A stretch of 64,000 nt of DNA from Clostridium sp. chh4-2 (GCF_002899675.1 NZ_PKUU01000022.1:1-64000); one strand, 5' to 3'; positions 35,313 to 44,836 are shown, counted from the stretch's first letter. Program-made: numbers and translations. Notes: generated by a model not told the origin, from the letters alone.

Positions 35313-36510
35313 ACACAACCGCCCCAAACTCCTCAATCTTCCGTTTCAAATAAAGCACTCTGTCAAAATCAGCCGCCGGAGGCAGCGTATCAGCTACAGA
35401 AAAAATCATATGATCCCCTCTCCCAATCGTCTCCATCGTCTCATCCACCAGCTTATAAAAATCCCCATCCGACATGGTGGACTGAAGTGTTGCGATGGAG
35501 GGGATTCCTCCCCAGATGGTAATCTTCTCTCCGAACACATCCCTGGTTTCTTTCAGCGACGTTTTTGTCATCGGGGCGGGGCAGATGGAATCGGCAATAT
35601 CGAATCCCGATTTTACGTACAAATCCAGCAGTTTCATATTCTCACCGTCCGTATGGGTGGCGATAAATTTCCCCTTGCTGTGAGCGATATCGCTCTGGCG
35701 TTTCAGTTCGTCCACCACATATTCCTCAATCATATCCGGGGTTGTGAACATGAAATCGTAATTGGCGCCTGACAAGATTACCTCCGCCGGGCTGTTGACC
35801 GCAGCCTGGAAAAGCTTGTCGCAGAATGGATGAAGTCTTTTTGCCACATCCTGCATGGCTTCCGGATCATCAAAACGTTCCAGATAGAAATTTTCAAACG
35901 ACATGAGTTCCTTAATCAGATAATGGCCTGCGGACGCCCACATGGCGGACAGCGCCACCGCTACTCCACGGCTGCCGATGTAATTTTCACGGTAATCCGC
36001 ATATTTTTCATAGGTTGGAATTACTTCCGCATTATCGAATATATAGGCGATGGCGTCATAATCTTCATAGGATTTTACCGCGTGTTCTTTGTGCGCATAC
36101 AGCACGATTCCGTCTCTCAGCATCTGCGGGGTGTAGACGACTCTGGTTGTTATGGTTCCCTTGGGCGTTTCGTAGGTCACTTTTAACTCCCCTTTGTCGT
36201 TACGCTCCTCTGTAATCTTCACATTGTGAAATATCACTTTCCACGGAGAAAGTTCCAGATCATAGATTCCCAATCCTACATGAAGATCGCCGTATCCGCC
36301 TTCCCTCCAGTTTTTAAAATTAGGAATAATGGAATGGTATCCGATTCCAAGATCGTCCACCATATCTCTCAGCGTTGCATTTTTATACTTATCCGGAAGC
36401 GTGTTGGTCGCCTCGTGGGCATAAAACCAGTTATCCAGACGCGGAACAAATGGAAGCAGATCCGTGGGTTCTCCTCTTAACGTCGCCAGAATTCTCTCTT
36501 TAACAGTCAT
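35311..36510 (-). CDS. Uroporphyrinogen decarboxylase (URO-D) family protein
   Basis: About 399 residues of the URO-D fold, a TIM barrel shared by heme enzymes and corrinoid/CoM methyltransferases. The N-terminus MTVKERILATLRGEPTDLLP is typical of the methyltransferase-like branch. Later features are ATHTDGENMKLLDLYVKSGF (a His that could take part in metal binding), a DSICPAPM segment and the family loop WGGIPSIATLQ. I chose the ATG at 36510 because GGAGG lies 6 nt upstream. It stands alone, with no corrinoid protein or heme gene nearby, so the substrate is open. The stop codon TAA (35311-35313) lies at the border of the structured repeat element. Confidence 0.82.
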   Translation of the reverse strand: MTVKERILATLRGEPTDLLPFVPRLDNWFYAHEATNTLPDKYKNATLRDMVDDLGIGYHSIIPNFKNWREGGYGDLHVGLGIYDLELSPWKVIFHNVKITEERNDKGELKVTYETPKGTITTRVVYTPQMLRDGIVLYAHKEHAVKSYEDYDAIAYIFDNAEVIPTYEKYADYRENYIGSRGVAVALSAMWASAGHYLIKELMSFENFYLERFDDPEAMQDVAKRLHPFCDKLFQAAVNSPAEVILSGANYDFMFTTPDMIEEYVVDELKRQSDIAHSKGKFIATHTDGENMKLLDLYVKSGFDIADSICPAPMTKTSLKETRDVFGEKITIWGGIPSIATLQSTMSDGDFYKLVDETMETIGRGDHMIFSVADTLPPAADFDRVLYLKRKIEEFGAVV

Positions 36511-36665
36511 ATTTTCCCTCCATACAAGCACTCATTTAAATGATTCTTTCATTTAACGGCCTTCTGTTTTCTATCACTTTATGAGGCCAGTATATCAAAT
36601 GCGGAAAGGAAATTCATTGTGGTTTGAAACCAATAATACCGTTAAATAACGTATCTCAATCCTAA

Positions 36666-37028
36666 TCAGGCTTTGTCTACCTGTTTTGTTATGATCACGT
36701 CGCTGCCCAGTGAAAGCACATTGGGAAGAACAACCTGCCCCACCGTTACAGGCGCATTTACTTTCACCTTTTTAATCTGTTCCATCACTTCGAATATCTT
36801 TGCCTTAGGAATCGGACGGTTCAGCCTGACGCTGGCGAGCTCCATCTCTCCGCCCTCCACCAGAACCGAAGTTGCTATATTTCTCATGGGATTGGTCAAT
36901 TCCTGAGTTACATAATCCTTTCCTTTGGGACAGTCATTGCCATTTACGGACAAAATCCTGCCGTCGGCAAACTCAGCTTCCACCTCGCATCCTTTGGGAC
37001 ACATAATGCATGTAAATGTTCTCAGCAT
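36666..37028 (-). CDS. DUF1667 domain-containing protein
   Basis: 120 residues with two cysteine pairs near the start (CIMCPKGC and NDCPKGKDY), suggesting a bound metal or iron-sulfur centre, followed by a hydrophobic beta-rich tail. DUF1667 proteins are regularly the third gene of GlpA/GlpB-like operons in anaerobes and are thought to serve in electron transfer, as GlpC does elsewhere. Here it overlaps the preceding flavoprotein gene by 7 bp and ends the operon. A role as the small redox subunit of the complex is inferred from context. Confidence 0.85.
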   Translation of the reverse strand: MLRTFTCIMCPKGCEVEAEFADGRILSVNGNDCPKGKDYVTQELTNPMRNIATSVLVEGGEMELASVRLNRPIPKAKIFEVMEQIKKVKVNAPVTVGQVVLPNVLSLGSDVIITKQVDKA

Positions 37029-38257
37029 ATCACCCTCACCTCCAGATTATCCTTCTCATTCAACTGCTCTGCTTTTACAGGAATTTGTATCATCTCAGCC
37101 GGAAGGGCTTTTTTCATCTTTTTACTCCGGATCACCCGGTCTCCCTGAACCATCTCAATCGTGCAGTCCTTCATCGGCTTTCTCACACGGAAAGACAGCT
37201 TAAAATCACTGGTTCCGCTTATCTTCTGCGGTATGGTATGGGTAATGTTACTGTCCGTGACAACGTTAAGGTTACATGGAATCAGACTGTTTTCCTTCAC
37301 ATAACGGGCGGCCGAATCAGCCAGGCCTTCCGCCTCCAGGGAAACAAAATCCACCAGATCATGCACCTGCAGTACATTTCCTGCGGCAAAAATGCCCTCA
37401 ACATTGGTTTGATAATGCTCATCCACCACAGCCCCTTTGCTCCTGTCATCCAAAACTACTCCGGCGGAGAGAGACAGTTCATTCTCCGGAATCAAGCCTA
37501 CCGACAGAATCAGCGTATCACAGACATACTCCTTTTCAGTTCCCGGAACCGGCTGCATATGATCGTCTACTTCTGCTACAGTAATTCCCTCCAAACGGTC
37601 TTTCCCCTTGATCTCCGTCACCGTATGGCTTAAATACAATGGAATCTCATAATCATTCAGACACTGTTCAATATTTCTCGGAAGCCCGCTGGGATAAGGC
37701 TGGATTTCAAAAACCGCCTGCACATGAGCACCCTCTAACGTCATACGCCGCGCCATGATCATTCCGATATCTCCTGAACCTAAAATCACCACTTCTTTCC
37801 CCACCATCTTATTGTGCAGATTGATGTAGGATTGTGCGACTCCGGCTGTGTACACTCCGGCCGGCCTCTGTCCCGGAATGCTGATGGCTCCTCTGGTGCG
37901 TTCCCTGCATCCCATGGTGAGAATCACCGCTTTTGCCTGGTATTCCATCATTCCTTCCTTAGAAACCGCATATACTTTTTTATCCTCTGTCACATCAATG
38001 ACCGTGGCATCTGTTATATAGGGAATTTTAAGTTCTTCCACCTGATCGATAAACCGCTTTGCATATTCCGGCCCGCTGAGAGTTTCTTTAAACCGGGTCA
38101 GGCCGAAACCGTCGTGAATGCACTGTCTTAAAATTCCGCCCAGGCTGTGTTCCCGTTCCAATATCAGAATATCCTTGATGCCCTGACGGTATAGTTCCAC
38201 GGCTGCTGCCAGCCCTGCCGGGCCTCCGCCGATGATAATTACATCTACCTGTTTCAT
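37022..38257 (-). CDS. NAD(P)/FAD-dependent oxidoreductase (GlpB-position flavoprotein)
   Basis: 411-residue pyridine-nucleotide-disulfide oxidoreductase-like flavoprotein. The N-terminal FAD motif is VIIIGGGPAGLAAAVELYRQ, followed by LGGILRQCIHDGFGL. A second dinucleotide motif, VVILGSGDIGMIMARRMTLE, is near residue 165. ILSVGLIPENEL and GIFAAGNVLQVHD close the FAD site. No redox-active CxxxxC pair is present. The gene lies 3 nt after the GlpA-like gene and overlaps the DUF1667 gene. The trio is expected to form a membrane-associated dehydrogenase passing electrons from a glycerol-3-phosphate-like or hydroxy acid substrate. Confidence 0.85.
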   Translation of the reverse strand: MKQVDVIIIGGGPAGLAAAVELYRQGIKDILILEREHSLGGILRQCIHDGFGLTRFKETLSGPEYAKRFIDQVEELKIPYITDATVIDVTEDKKVYAVSKEGMMEYQAKAVILTMGCRERTRGAISIPGQRPAGVYTAGVAQSYINLHNKMVGKEVVILGSGDIGMIMARRMTLEGAHVQAVFEIQPYPSGLPRNIEQCLNDYEIPLYLSHTVTEIKGKDRLEGITVAEVDDHMQPVPGTEKEYVCDTLILSVGLIPENELSLSAGVVLDDRSKGAVVDEHYQTNVEGIFAAGNVLQVHDLVDFVSLEAEGLADSAARYVKENSLIPCNLNVVTDSNITHTIPQKISGTSDFKLSFRVRKPMKDCTIEMVQGDRVIRSKKMKKALPAEMIQIPVKAEQLNEKDNLEVRVIC

Positions 38258-38260
38258 ATT

Positions 38261-39736
38261 CTACCTGACCTTTCCTGTAAACATATATGAATTGGCTTTT
38301 GAATATCGGACATCTGTTTCCGGTATTCCCAGTTCTTTTTCAATCAACCCGGTAATCCTGGTTTCGCAGTAGCCGCCCTGGCAGCGCCCCATGGTCGCTC
38401 TCGTGCGGTTTTTAATCCCCGTCACCGTATGTACGCCCAGCGGATTGTGAATGGCCTGTAAAATCTCCGCTCTTGTGACCGATTCACAGCGGCAGATGAT
38501 CTCGCCGTAATCCGGATTTTCTTCAACAGCCTTTTTCTGTTCCTCATGGTTCATCTCACTGAAGCGGCGGATTCCCTTTCTGCGTGGGTTAAAATTGGGA
38601 TTTGGCGCAGCATTTTCCTTTTCCAGAAGACGTTTTACCGCTCTCCGGGCCAGCGGAAGTGCGCTGGTCAGTCCGGGCGATTCAATTCCGACCAGATTGA
38701 CCGCCCCCGGATGATCATCATCGGATTCCAGCAGGAAATCCAGGATTTCTCCCGTTTCCGGGTCATAACGTTTCCAGCGGATTCCGGCGAAATTACGGAT
38801 ATAATACTCCCTCTTAATCTGGTCAAACATCTTGCTTCCGTCCACTACCAAACCGTCCAGATGTTCTTTTGTAACACCATAATCTTCTCTGTCGTCCGTA
38901 ACATAAGAATCCGGGCCAATCAGAACATTTCCATCAATTGTAATCGTTGCATGGGTCGCAAATCCGCCCTTTTCATTGGGCGCCGGATAAACGGGGACGG
39001 ACAGTTTCTGCCCCGCTTTTTTATCCAGGACAAAATATTCACCTTTAAATCCTTTTACCGGATAATAGGGAAATCCCAGCATTTCGGAGATTTCCGAAGC
39101 GTACATGCCTGCGCAGTTAATCACCCAGCGGGTTTCATAATGATGGGGCTCAGGCCGGTTTATCCCGTTTTGGCATTCGGTATCTATTTTGTAAATTCCA
39201 TCTTTTCGTTCAATGGAAACCACTTTTTCTCCAAAGAGAAATTCCACGCCGTTTTCACAGGCATTTTCAGCAAGGGCAATGTTGTACTGAATGGGGTCCA
39301 AGATTCCGGACATAGGGGAATACATGGCAAATTCTCCGCCCGCGCTGGGATCGATCTCCTTCATCCGCTCTTTGTCTATGATTTCCAGGCCCTGAACGCC
39401 GTTCTGTTCTCCGATGGCTTTATATTTCAAAATATTTTTCATGTCCTGTTCCGTAAAGCCAACCACCAGCTTTCCGGTACGGCGAAACGGCACGTCCAGT
39501 TCCTCTGCCACCTTATCGAACTCCCTGTTTCCTTCCACCGCACATTCCGCTTTTAAAGAACCCACTTTATAAGTGAATCCTGCGTGCACTACTCCGGAAT
39601 TGCGTCCGGAATTGCCGGCTGCCACATCCAGTTCCTTTTCCAAAACTGCCGTTTTCAGCTGGTATCTGGACAGTTCCCTGGCAACAGCCGATCCTACCGC
39701 TCCGGCCCCTATTACCATTACATCATAAGAATTCAT
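38261..39736 (-). CDS. FAD-dependent glycerol-3-phosphate dehydrogenase-like protein with BFD iron-sulfur domain
   Basis: About 491 residues. The N-terminal DAO domain has VMVIGAGAVGSAVARELSRY and a GNSGRNSGVVHAGF loop. The C-terminal domain has a BFD-type [2Fe-2S] Cys set: CRC in IICRCESVTR and CQGGYC about 35 residues later. This combination is found in GlpA-like glycerol-3-phosphate dehydrogenases and L-2-hydroxyglutarate oxidase relatives. The ATG at 39736 is preceded by GGAGG (5 nt); the longer frame to 39793 has no ribosome site. It is the first gene of a three-gene operon, downstream of a GntR regulator gene and a 14-bp palindrome that may be its operator. The substrate is inferred only broadly. 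Confidence 0.87.
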   Translation of the reverse strand: MNSYDVMVIGAGAVGSAVARELSRYQLKTAVLEKELDVAAGNSGRNSGVVHAGFTYKVGSLKAECAVEGNREFDKVAEELDVPFRRTGKLVVGFTEQDMKNILKYKAIGEQNGVQGLEIIDKERMKEIDPSAGGEFAMYSPMSGILDPIQYNIALAENACENGVEFLFGEKVVSIERKDGIYKIDTECQNGINRPEPHHYETRWVINCAGMYASEISEMLGFPYYPVKGFKGEYFVLDKKAGQKLSVPVYPAPNEKGGFATHATITIDGNVLIGPDSYVTDDREDYGVTKEHLDGLVVDGSKMFDQIKREYYIRNFAGIRWKRYDPETGEILDFLLESDDDHPGAVNLVGIESPGLTSALPLARRAVKRLLEKENAAPNPNFNPRRKGIRRFSEMNHEEQKKAVEENPDYGEIICRCESVTRAEILQAIHNPLGVHTVTGIKNRTRATMGRCQGGYCETRITGLIEKELGIPETDVRYSKANSYMFTGKVR

Positions 39737-39806
39737 ACGTTCCTCCATTTTCCCTGCCGGTATTATTCTGATATTCTTTGGTTCCGGCAGCATCTGATAA
39801 CAAAAA

Positions 39807-39841
39807 AGAAGCTATGATTTATATTTATCACAGCCTCTTTT
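39807..39841 (-). terminator. Terminator after the GntR regulator
   Basis: On the minus strand, GAGGCTGTGAT and AATCATAGCTTC form a stem with a short AT loop followed by TTTTTT. It separates the regulator from the flavoprotein operon. Confidence 0.75.
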
Positions 39842-39898
39842 GACTTACAATACTAGTCTCACGAAAGGATCTAATTCCACCCTATTTCTCTTTAAAAA

Positions 39899-39912
39899 GT
39901 ACAAATTTGTAC
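39899..39912. promoter_or_regulatory. Perfect palindrome, candidate GntR operator
   Basis: GTACAAATTTGTAC is a perfect 14-bp palindrome lying upstream of the flavoprotein operon and 11 nt past the regulator stop codon. FadR-type GntR proteins bind short GT-N-AC palindromes, so this is a plausible site for the neighbouring regulator. Confidence 0.6.
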
Positions 39913-39922
39913 CTTGCCATTC

Positions 39923-40609
39923 TCACCCTTCATCCAGACGGCTGATCCGGTCCTGATTTAAAACCAGGTGGGCCAGCATGGCATCGTAAGCGTCATTGCA
40001 GCGGTGGCGTGCAATGGCCTCGAAAATTCTCCGGTGGCCTTCCAAAGTCTTCTCACCCAGACGGTTCATGGTCATATTTTCCTGAAGCAGGATGGTTTGA
40101 TGAATCGAAGGCAAAAGGTTATGTACCACCAGATTCCTGCTGCATCCGGCAATCAGTGTATGGAATTCCATATCCAGCTCATAATACCGTTCTCCACTGT
40201 TGAATGCCGCCTCAGCTTTTCGGCAATTTTCTTCCAATGCCTTTATTTCATCAGCATTTGCATATTCAGCCGCCATGGATGCCATCTTGGGTTCAATCAT
40301 CAGCCGGATCTGGATCAGATCTTTTACCAGCTTCTTTTTATCACAGATCAGGGACAAGCCTAATGGGTCCTCCGTCAGCCCCAGGCGGGAGGATACAAAG
40401 GTACCGGAACCGCGTTTGACTTCCAAAACATTTCTGCTCACCAAGATGCGGATCGCCTCCCGGACGGTGTTGCGGCTCACCTCGAATTCTCCGGCCAGAT
40501 CAATCTCATTGGGGAGCTTAGCTCCCACCCTGTAATTGTTTCGGTAAATCATATCGGAAATGGCATCGGCCGTTTTTTCCGGCAGGGGCTTATAGTTGAT
40601 TTTAGACAT
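39923..40609 (-). CDS. GntR/FadR-family transcriptional regulator
   Basis: About 228 residues. The winged helix-turn-helix occupies about residues 8-72 (KLPNEIDLAGEFEVSRNTVR, EAIRILVSRNVLEVKRGSGT). The C-terminal FCD effector domain has the metal-binding pattern D-x3-H (ELDMEFHTLI) followed by two His later (TLEGHRRIFEAI and MLAHL). FCD-type regulators usually bind organic acids. I chose the ATG at 40609 because AAGGAG lies 7 nt upstream. It directly precedes the GlpA-like operon on the same strand and probably represses it, with the ligand being that operon's substrate. Confidence 0.9.
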   Translation of the reverse strand: MSKINYKPLPEKTADAISDMIYRNNYRVGAKLPNEIDLAGEFEVSRNTVREAIRILVSRNVLEVKRGSGTFVSSRLGLTEDPLGLSLICDKKKLVKDLIQIRLMIEPKMASMAAEYANADEIKALEENCRKAEAAFNSGERYYELDMEFHTLIAGCSRNLVVHNLLPSIHQTILLQENMTMNRLGEKTLEGHRRIFEAIARHRCNDAYDAMLAHLVLNQDRISRLDEG

Positions 40610-40999
40610 TTCTGTACTCCTTCTCAAACTGCATCGTTACTTACTATTATATTCCACATCCGGCTGTTTTTAAATATGAAACTTCATCTTATCCGCTTCT
40701 GCAGCTAATGCCCTGTATTTCAATGTCTGTATTTCTTATACCTTGATTACTGTTTTTGATGACTTTGCAGAATTTTACAACGCATTTATATGCAGGATTT
40801 AAAAATATTATATAATAGCAAAAAACAGTTGATCTCAGCTCCATTTGGGTATATTATATAGTCATATCAAAACATATGTTCGATCCAAAAAGTGACAGGA
40901 GGAAAGGATTCTGGTGCGACTCTGGTGCGATGATAAGTAAGAGACTTGGCATTTCCTATCTCTTCTCATACCCATAGCATTAGTTTCCATATAAGTATT
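40610..40999. other. Divergent intergenic region
   Basis: About 390 bp without a gene. It holds an AT-rich block around 40800-40860 with TATATAAT-type hexamers on both strands and a short direct repeat, CTGGTGCGA, near 40912-40929. No confident promoter, operator or RNA could be assigned. Confidence 0.4.
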
Positions 41000-41533
41000 A
41001 TGAAAGAATACATCTGTAAAGTGCAGTCTCCGGCAGGCCTCATCACCTTATCCAGCGACGGCCAGAACATCACCGGCCTGTGGCTGAAAGCTCAAAAATA
41101 TTACGGCTCCACCTTAGGCAGCGACGCGGTGGAACAGGAACTTCCGGTATTTAATCAGGCCCGTGAATGGCTCACCTGTTATTTCAAGGGCATAGAGCCC
41201 GATTTCATTCCTCCCCTCGCCCCTAAAGGCAGCCCCTTCCGCCAACAGGTCTGGAAGATTCTGGAGGCGATTCCTTACGGCAGCTATATCACCTATAAAA
41301 GCATTGCGGATGAGATGGAAAGAAAAACAGGGAAGAAACAATCGGCCCAAGCCGTAGGCGGAGCGGTCAGCCACAATCCTATTTCCATCATGATCCCTTG
41401 TCACAGAGTGGTCAGCGTGAGCGGAAGCCTGACCGGGTATGCGGGTGGGATCGATAAAAAGATTCAGTTGCTGAAGTTGGAAGGAGTTTCCATGGAGGGA
41501 TTGTTTGTTCCGAAAAAAGGGACGGCGCTGTAA
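41000..41533 (+). CDS. ogt: Methylated-DNA--[protein]-cysteine S-methyltransferase
   Basis: DNA repair protein that removes O6-alkyl groups from guanine by irreversible transfer to its own cysteine. About 177 residues from the ATG at 41000. The active site IPCHRVV (Cys about 134) and the SLTGYAGGIDKK tail are clear. The DNA-binding helix region reads FRQQVWKILEAIPYGSYITY, and QSAQAVGGAVSHNPISIMIP precedes the active site. The frame extends to a TTG at 40946, but family alignment favours the internal ATG; the ribosome site is weak in either case. It is a single gene, convergent with the anion transporter gene only 13 nt away. Confidence 0.93.
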   Translation: MKEYICKVQSPAGLITLSSDGQNITGLWLKAQKYYGSTLGSDAVEQELPVFNQAREWLTCYFKGIEPDFIPPLAPKGSPFRQQVWKILEAIPYGSYITYKSIADEMERKTGKKQSAQAVGGAVSHNPISIMIPCHRVVSVSGSLTGYAGGIDKKIQLLKLEGVSMEGLFVPKKGTAL

Positions 41534-41546
41534 AACACGCTTTTGG

Positions 41547-42848
41547 TTATCTCACAACCCCTGTAACTAACGCCACCGCCAATATCAGCAGATTCGTCAC
41601 CGTCTGCACTGTCACTGCCTCTTTACAGTACTCATCCACATCGATTTCCAGCAGTCCTACGCCCACATGGGTGGTTGCCGTAAACGGCGATGATCCCGTA
41701 GCCAAAGACATATTGCAGACAAACGGCGCGATCACATCCGTACCTGCCAGACCGAACTTGGTACCTATGGAGATCAGAACAGGATACATGGAATTATAGA
41801 TTTTATTCGGCATGAACCTGATCACCACGATCATAACCGCCGCCAGAACAATATGTATATACCGTGTTAGGAACACCGGGAAATTTCCAACGATGGAAGA
41901 CGCCAGTGCGCTCACCATATCCGTATCCTGGAAAATACCGATAAAGATGGAAATTCCAATCAGCATAAACATCGTATTATAGAACCGGTTTCCTGCCTTC
42001 CCAAGAAGCTTCTGATATTCCTTAGGTTCCGGATAATTCAGCATAAGCGTAATAAATGACGCCGCAATAAATATAAGATAGCTCGGCACCCGGTTGGCTG
42101 CCAGCATCGCAATCACACCCAGGAACACGACAAAATTAACCCAGAAAAGTTTCGGACGCTCCATGGAGTCTTCCTTTGTTCCGCTTTCACCATCTGCTTC
42201 AGACCATTCCACAGATTTAAGCCCGCCGTCTTTTTTATGTCGGTATCCAAAATACACCCATTGAAGGACAATTGCCGGAATGAAGCAGAAGGCAACCGGG
42301 ATCAGCCGCCTGGATAATTCCATGGCATCCACGCCTGCAAATACGGAAGAGTTGACAACCGCAATCCCCCAAGGCACGAAACACATTGCCGCAATAGATG
42401 TCTGAGCAATAATCATCGCCGCTTTTCTATTAAAATTCATTTTTTTGTAAATCGGCATCATAATTGGAAATACAATCAGATAGGCAGTTACTATCGTAGC
42501 TGTGAGCATGCTGACCGCTGCAATCGCTGAGGTCATAATCATCACCGCATATACGTTCAGGCTGCCCTTGGAAAACTTCAAAAGCTTTTTAATCAATATG
42601 GTAAACATCCCGGTTTCGCTCAGCATGGTAAAATAAATCATGGCGAAAAAGCACATATATCCCGCCGCTTTCATAGAACGGTTGATGGAATTAACCGCAA
42701 TGTCCCCTATATCCTGTATGCTGTATCCGATCAGCAGTGCACAAATAACCGGAACGATGCACAATGTAAACTGCATTGGAATCTTTTTAACAAATACAGA
42801 TAATATAACAATGGATACCATTAAAATGGCTGCTAACGTAATATTCAT
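41547..42848 (-). CDS. Putative organic anion transporter (citrate/ion transporter superfamily)
   Basis: 433 residues with about eleven to twelve hydrophobic spans and no signal peptide. The layout, with an N-terminal MNITLAAILMVSIVILSVFV, paired hairpin regions SAIAAVSMLTATIVTAYLIV and PFVCNMSLATGSSPFTATTH, and a central hydrophilic loop (about 205-230), fits the CitMHS/IT superfamily of carboxylate-proton or carboxylate-sodium symporters. It lies 9 nt downstream of an esterase-like gene, so the esterase may release the acid that is moved. Two LysR genes are divergent from this operon. Confidence 0.72.
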   Translation of the reverse strand: MNITLAAILMVSIVILSVFVKKIPMQFTLCIVPVICALLIGYSIQDIGDIAVNSINRSMKAAGYMCFFAMIYFTMLSETGMFTILIKKLLKFSKGSLNVYAVMIMTSAIAAVSMLTATIVTAYLIVFPIMMPIYKKMNFNRKAAMIIAQTSIAAMCFVPWGIAVVNSSVFAGVDAMELSRRLIPVAFCFIPAIVLQWVYFGYRHKKDGGLKSVEWSEADGESGTKEDSMERPKLFWVNFVVFLGVIAMLAANRVPSYLIFIAASFITLMLNYPEPKEYQKLLGKAGNRFYNTMFMLIGISIFIGIFQDTDMVSALASSIVGNFPVFLTRYIHIVLAAVMIVVIRFMPNKIYNSMYPVLISIGTKFGLAGTDVIAPFVCNMSLATGSSPFTATTHVGVGLLEIDVDEYCKEAVTVQTVTNLLILAVALVTGVVR

Positions 42849-42857
42849 ACTGACCTC

Positions 42858-44651
42858 TCAATCCGCCGCTTGGGCAATTTCCACTTTTTTTCCTTCATAG
42901 TACAACGTTCCATTACTTACGTCTTTTCTGAACTTTGTAAACCATTCATCCCATATCATACGGCATTCCGAAGGCCAGATTGCATGTGTTTTTGTTCTCG
43001 TTTCCACCAAATGCAGCAGTACAATCCCTTCTTCCGTCTTAAACAGATAATGGATAAAATTTCCATCCTCATAGCTGCAGTTCTTACCATTTCCCATAAA
43101 TGTATAACTGCTCCAGTTCTTGTCCAGATGGTAGGTTTCACACCAGTAGTCGATCAGTTTCTTTGCCTCTTCCGTGGAAAAGCCTCCCGGAAAAATCCGG
43201 TCTTCCATACCAAGATTAGCCATAATCGGCACAATGGAACCTTTGACCGGAGGCAGAGGTTCATCCATCTTATTAATGTCCTTTGCCGAAACCGGAGCCA
43301 CTGCTGCAAAATAATCCGGTCTGTATGCGGCGCATCCCCAGGTCATCATCCCTCCTGAAGACTGCCCGCTGGCATAAATGCGGCTGGTATCCACACAGTA
43401 ATTCTCTATCAGCCATTGATAGAGATAATCCAGGAATACCATATCGCTGGGAAATTCTTTTCTGGCGTCCGCCGTGTTCCACCTGCTTCTGAACATGGCA
43501 TTGGTCATCACATGGCCCGCACGTCGCGCCACATTGTCATTGGATGCACTTGGACAGATCAAAATAATGCCATTTTCCTCTGCCACCTTTGCCCATCCCG
43601 ACCGGTCTGCGATCTCATCTCCGCTTCCTCCCGCTCCGTGAAACAGGAATACGGCAGGAGCAGGTTTTTCCTTATCCACACTTTTCGGAGCATAGACCCA
43701 CCATATCCGGTTGTAATAATCAGAACCACCCTCTTCATATCCTCCCGGAACATTGGCGCTGAATTTCTGAAATCCTCTTTCATAGATATTTTGATTGTAT
43801 CTGAGTGCTCCGTTTTCATTGCCTGCATAACGCCAGACTCCACAAAACAGATGATCATAGACCTTTTTGCAGAATTCCTTTCCCATGCACTCAGTCCAGT
43901 TTTTTTCCGATACAAGGACTTTGGCACACCAGTGCTCGTCGATGGTGCCTCCCTGCTGAGGCAGATATTCCATATCGGCGTATTCCGTCTTTCTGCCAAT
44001 TTCCTCACTGTGATCCGCATGTTTATAATATGCAATCAGCCTTTCGGTTTTTTCTGTCTTTTCCTCACGAATAATCCATACCGGCATCTGAATTTCATTC
44101 ATCCCTACACCCTTCACCGGCGATTCCATCTCACAAAGGCGCGTTTCTTCCTCCTTTGACAAGCCCTCAGTTCCAATCAGGCATACCGCCGCCCATCCCT
44201 TCGGATTATAAAGGCTCTGATAGGTCAGAATATCCGCAGCATCGTGATAGGCTGCCGCATAAAAATTGGACGGAAACGGACAAAACAGCGGCCTGCATCC
44301 CACATTCTCCCTCAGTTTATTAATATAGGCAGCCTCATCTTCCCGGCTCCCCCAGTTCCCGCCGTTTTCCGGCTCCATTAGAACGATGTAAAGGCCCTCT
44401 TCGTCGGCCTGATCCTTCCAGCCGCTTTCCGTTAAAAATTCATATGGATCCCAGCCGCCAGGAATCATCACAAATATAGTCGGCTGATTGTAAACGCTGT
44501 TTTCCGGTATATAAAACTTCGCTTTCCTTGTTATCCCCTCATTGACCACACAGTCAAAATCATAATAGCCACAGAGTACCTGGCGGTAATAATGATCTCT
44601 GTCCAAAGTCAGGCTGTCCGCCTGAGGCATGGTTTTTGCAGTCATCCCCAT
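42858..44651 (-). CDS. Tandem alpha/beta hydrolase (PHB depolymerase/feruloyl esterase-like)
   Basis: 597 residues, cytosolic. The C-terminal half is a typical esterase of the PHB depolymerase family: FLFHGAGGSGDE oxyanion region (about 335), the nucleophile elbow YASGQSSGGMMT (Ser about 430) and the His region THAIWPSECRMIWDEW (about 560). The N-terminal half (about 30-250) looks like a second copy of the same fold: FVMIPGGWDPYEF corresponds to the oxyanion region and FYAAAYHDAADIL to the elbow, but with no GxSxG serine. It probably arose by duplication with loss of one active site. It is first in the operon, with the anion transporter behind it. The ester substrate is unknown. Confidence 0.78.
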   Translation of the reverse strand: MGMTAKTMPQADSLTLDRDHYYRQVLCGYYDFDCVVNEGITRKAKFYIPENSVYNQPTIFVMIPGGWDPYEFLTESGWKDQADEEGLYIVLMEPENGGNWGSREDEAAYINKLRENVGCRPLFCPFPSNFYAAAYHDAADILTYQSLYNPKGWAAVCLIGTEGLSKEEETRLCEMESPVKGVGMNEIQMPVWIIREEKTEKTERLIAYYKHADHSEEIGRKTEYADMEYLPQQGGTIDEHWCAKVLVSEKNWTECMGKEFCKKVYDHLFCGVWRYAGNENGALRYNQNIYERGFQKFSANVPGGYEEGGSDYYNRIWWVYAPKSVDKEKPAPAVFLFHGAGGSGDEIADRSGWAKVAEENGIILICPSASNDNVARRAGHVMTNAMFRSRWNTADARKEFPSDMVFLDYLYQWLIENYCVDTSRIYASGQSSGGMMTWGCAAYRPDYFAAVAPVSAKDINKMDEPLPPVKGSIVPIMANLGMEDRIFPGGFSTEEAKKLIDYWCETYHLDKNWSSYTFMGNGKNCSYEDGNFIHYLFKTEEGIVLLHLVETRTKTHAIWPSECRMIWDEWFTKFRKDVSNGTLYYEGKKVEIAQAAD

Positions 44652-44807
44652 CTTCTTTTCACTCCTTATACCTTCTTAATTGTCTGCAGATTTCGATTAT
44701 TATTATAAGAAATATTAATATATTATTTTGATTTCAGCGCTGTTTAACCAATACATTTTATAAATTTTTCTCTGCATTTCTTATATTTTACCCATATTTT
44801 CATAGGA

Positions 44808-44836
44808 TTGACAAGCAGATTAAGCTCATATATAAT
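44808..44836 (+). promoter_or_regulatory. Consensus sigma-A promoter of the LysR gene
   Basis: TTGACA at 44808-44813 and TATAAT at 44831-44836 with a 17-bp spacer match the consensus exactly. The first LysR start codon is 46 nt downstream. Confidence 0.85.
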
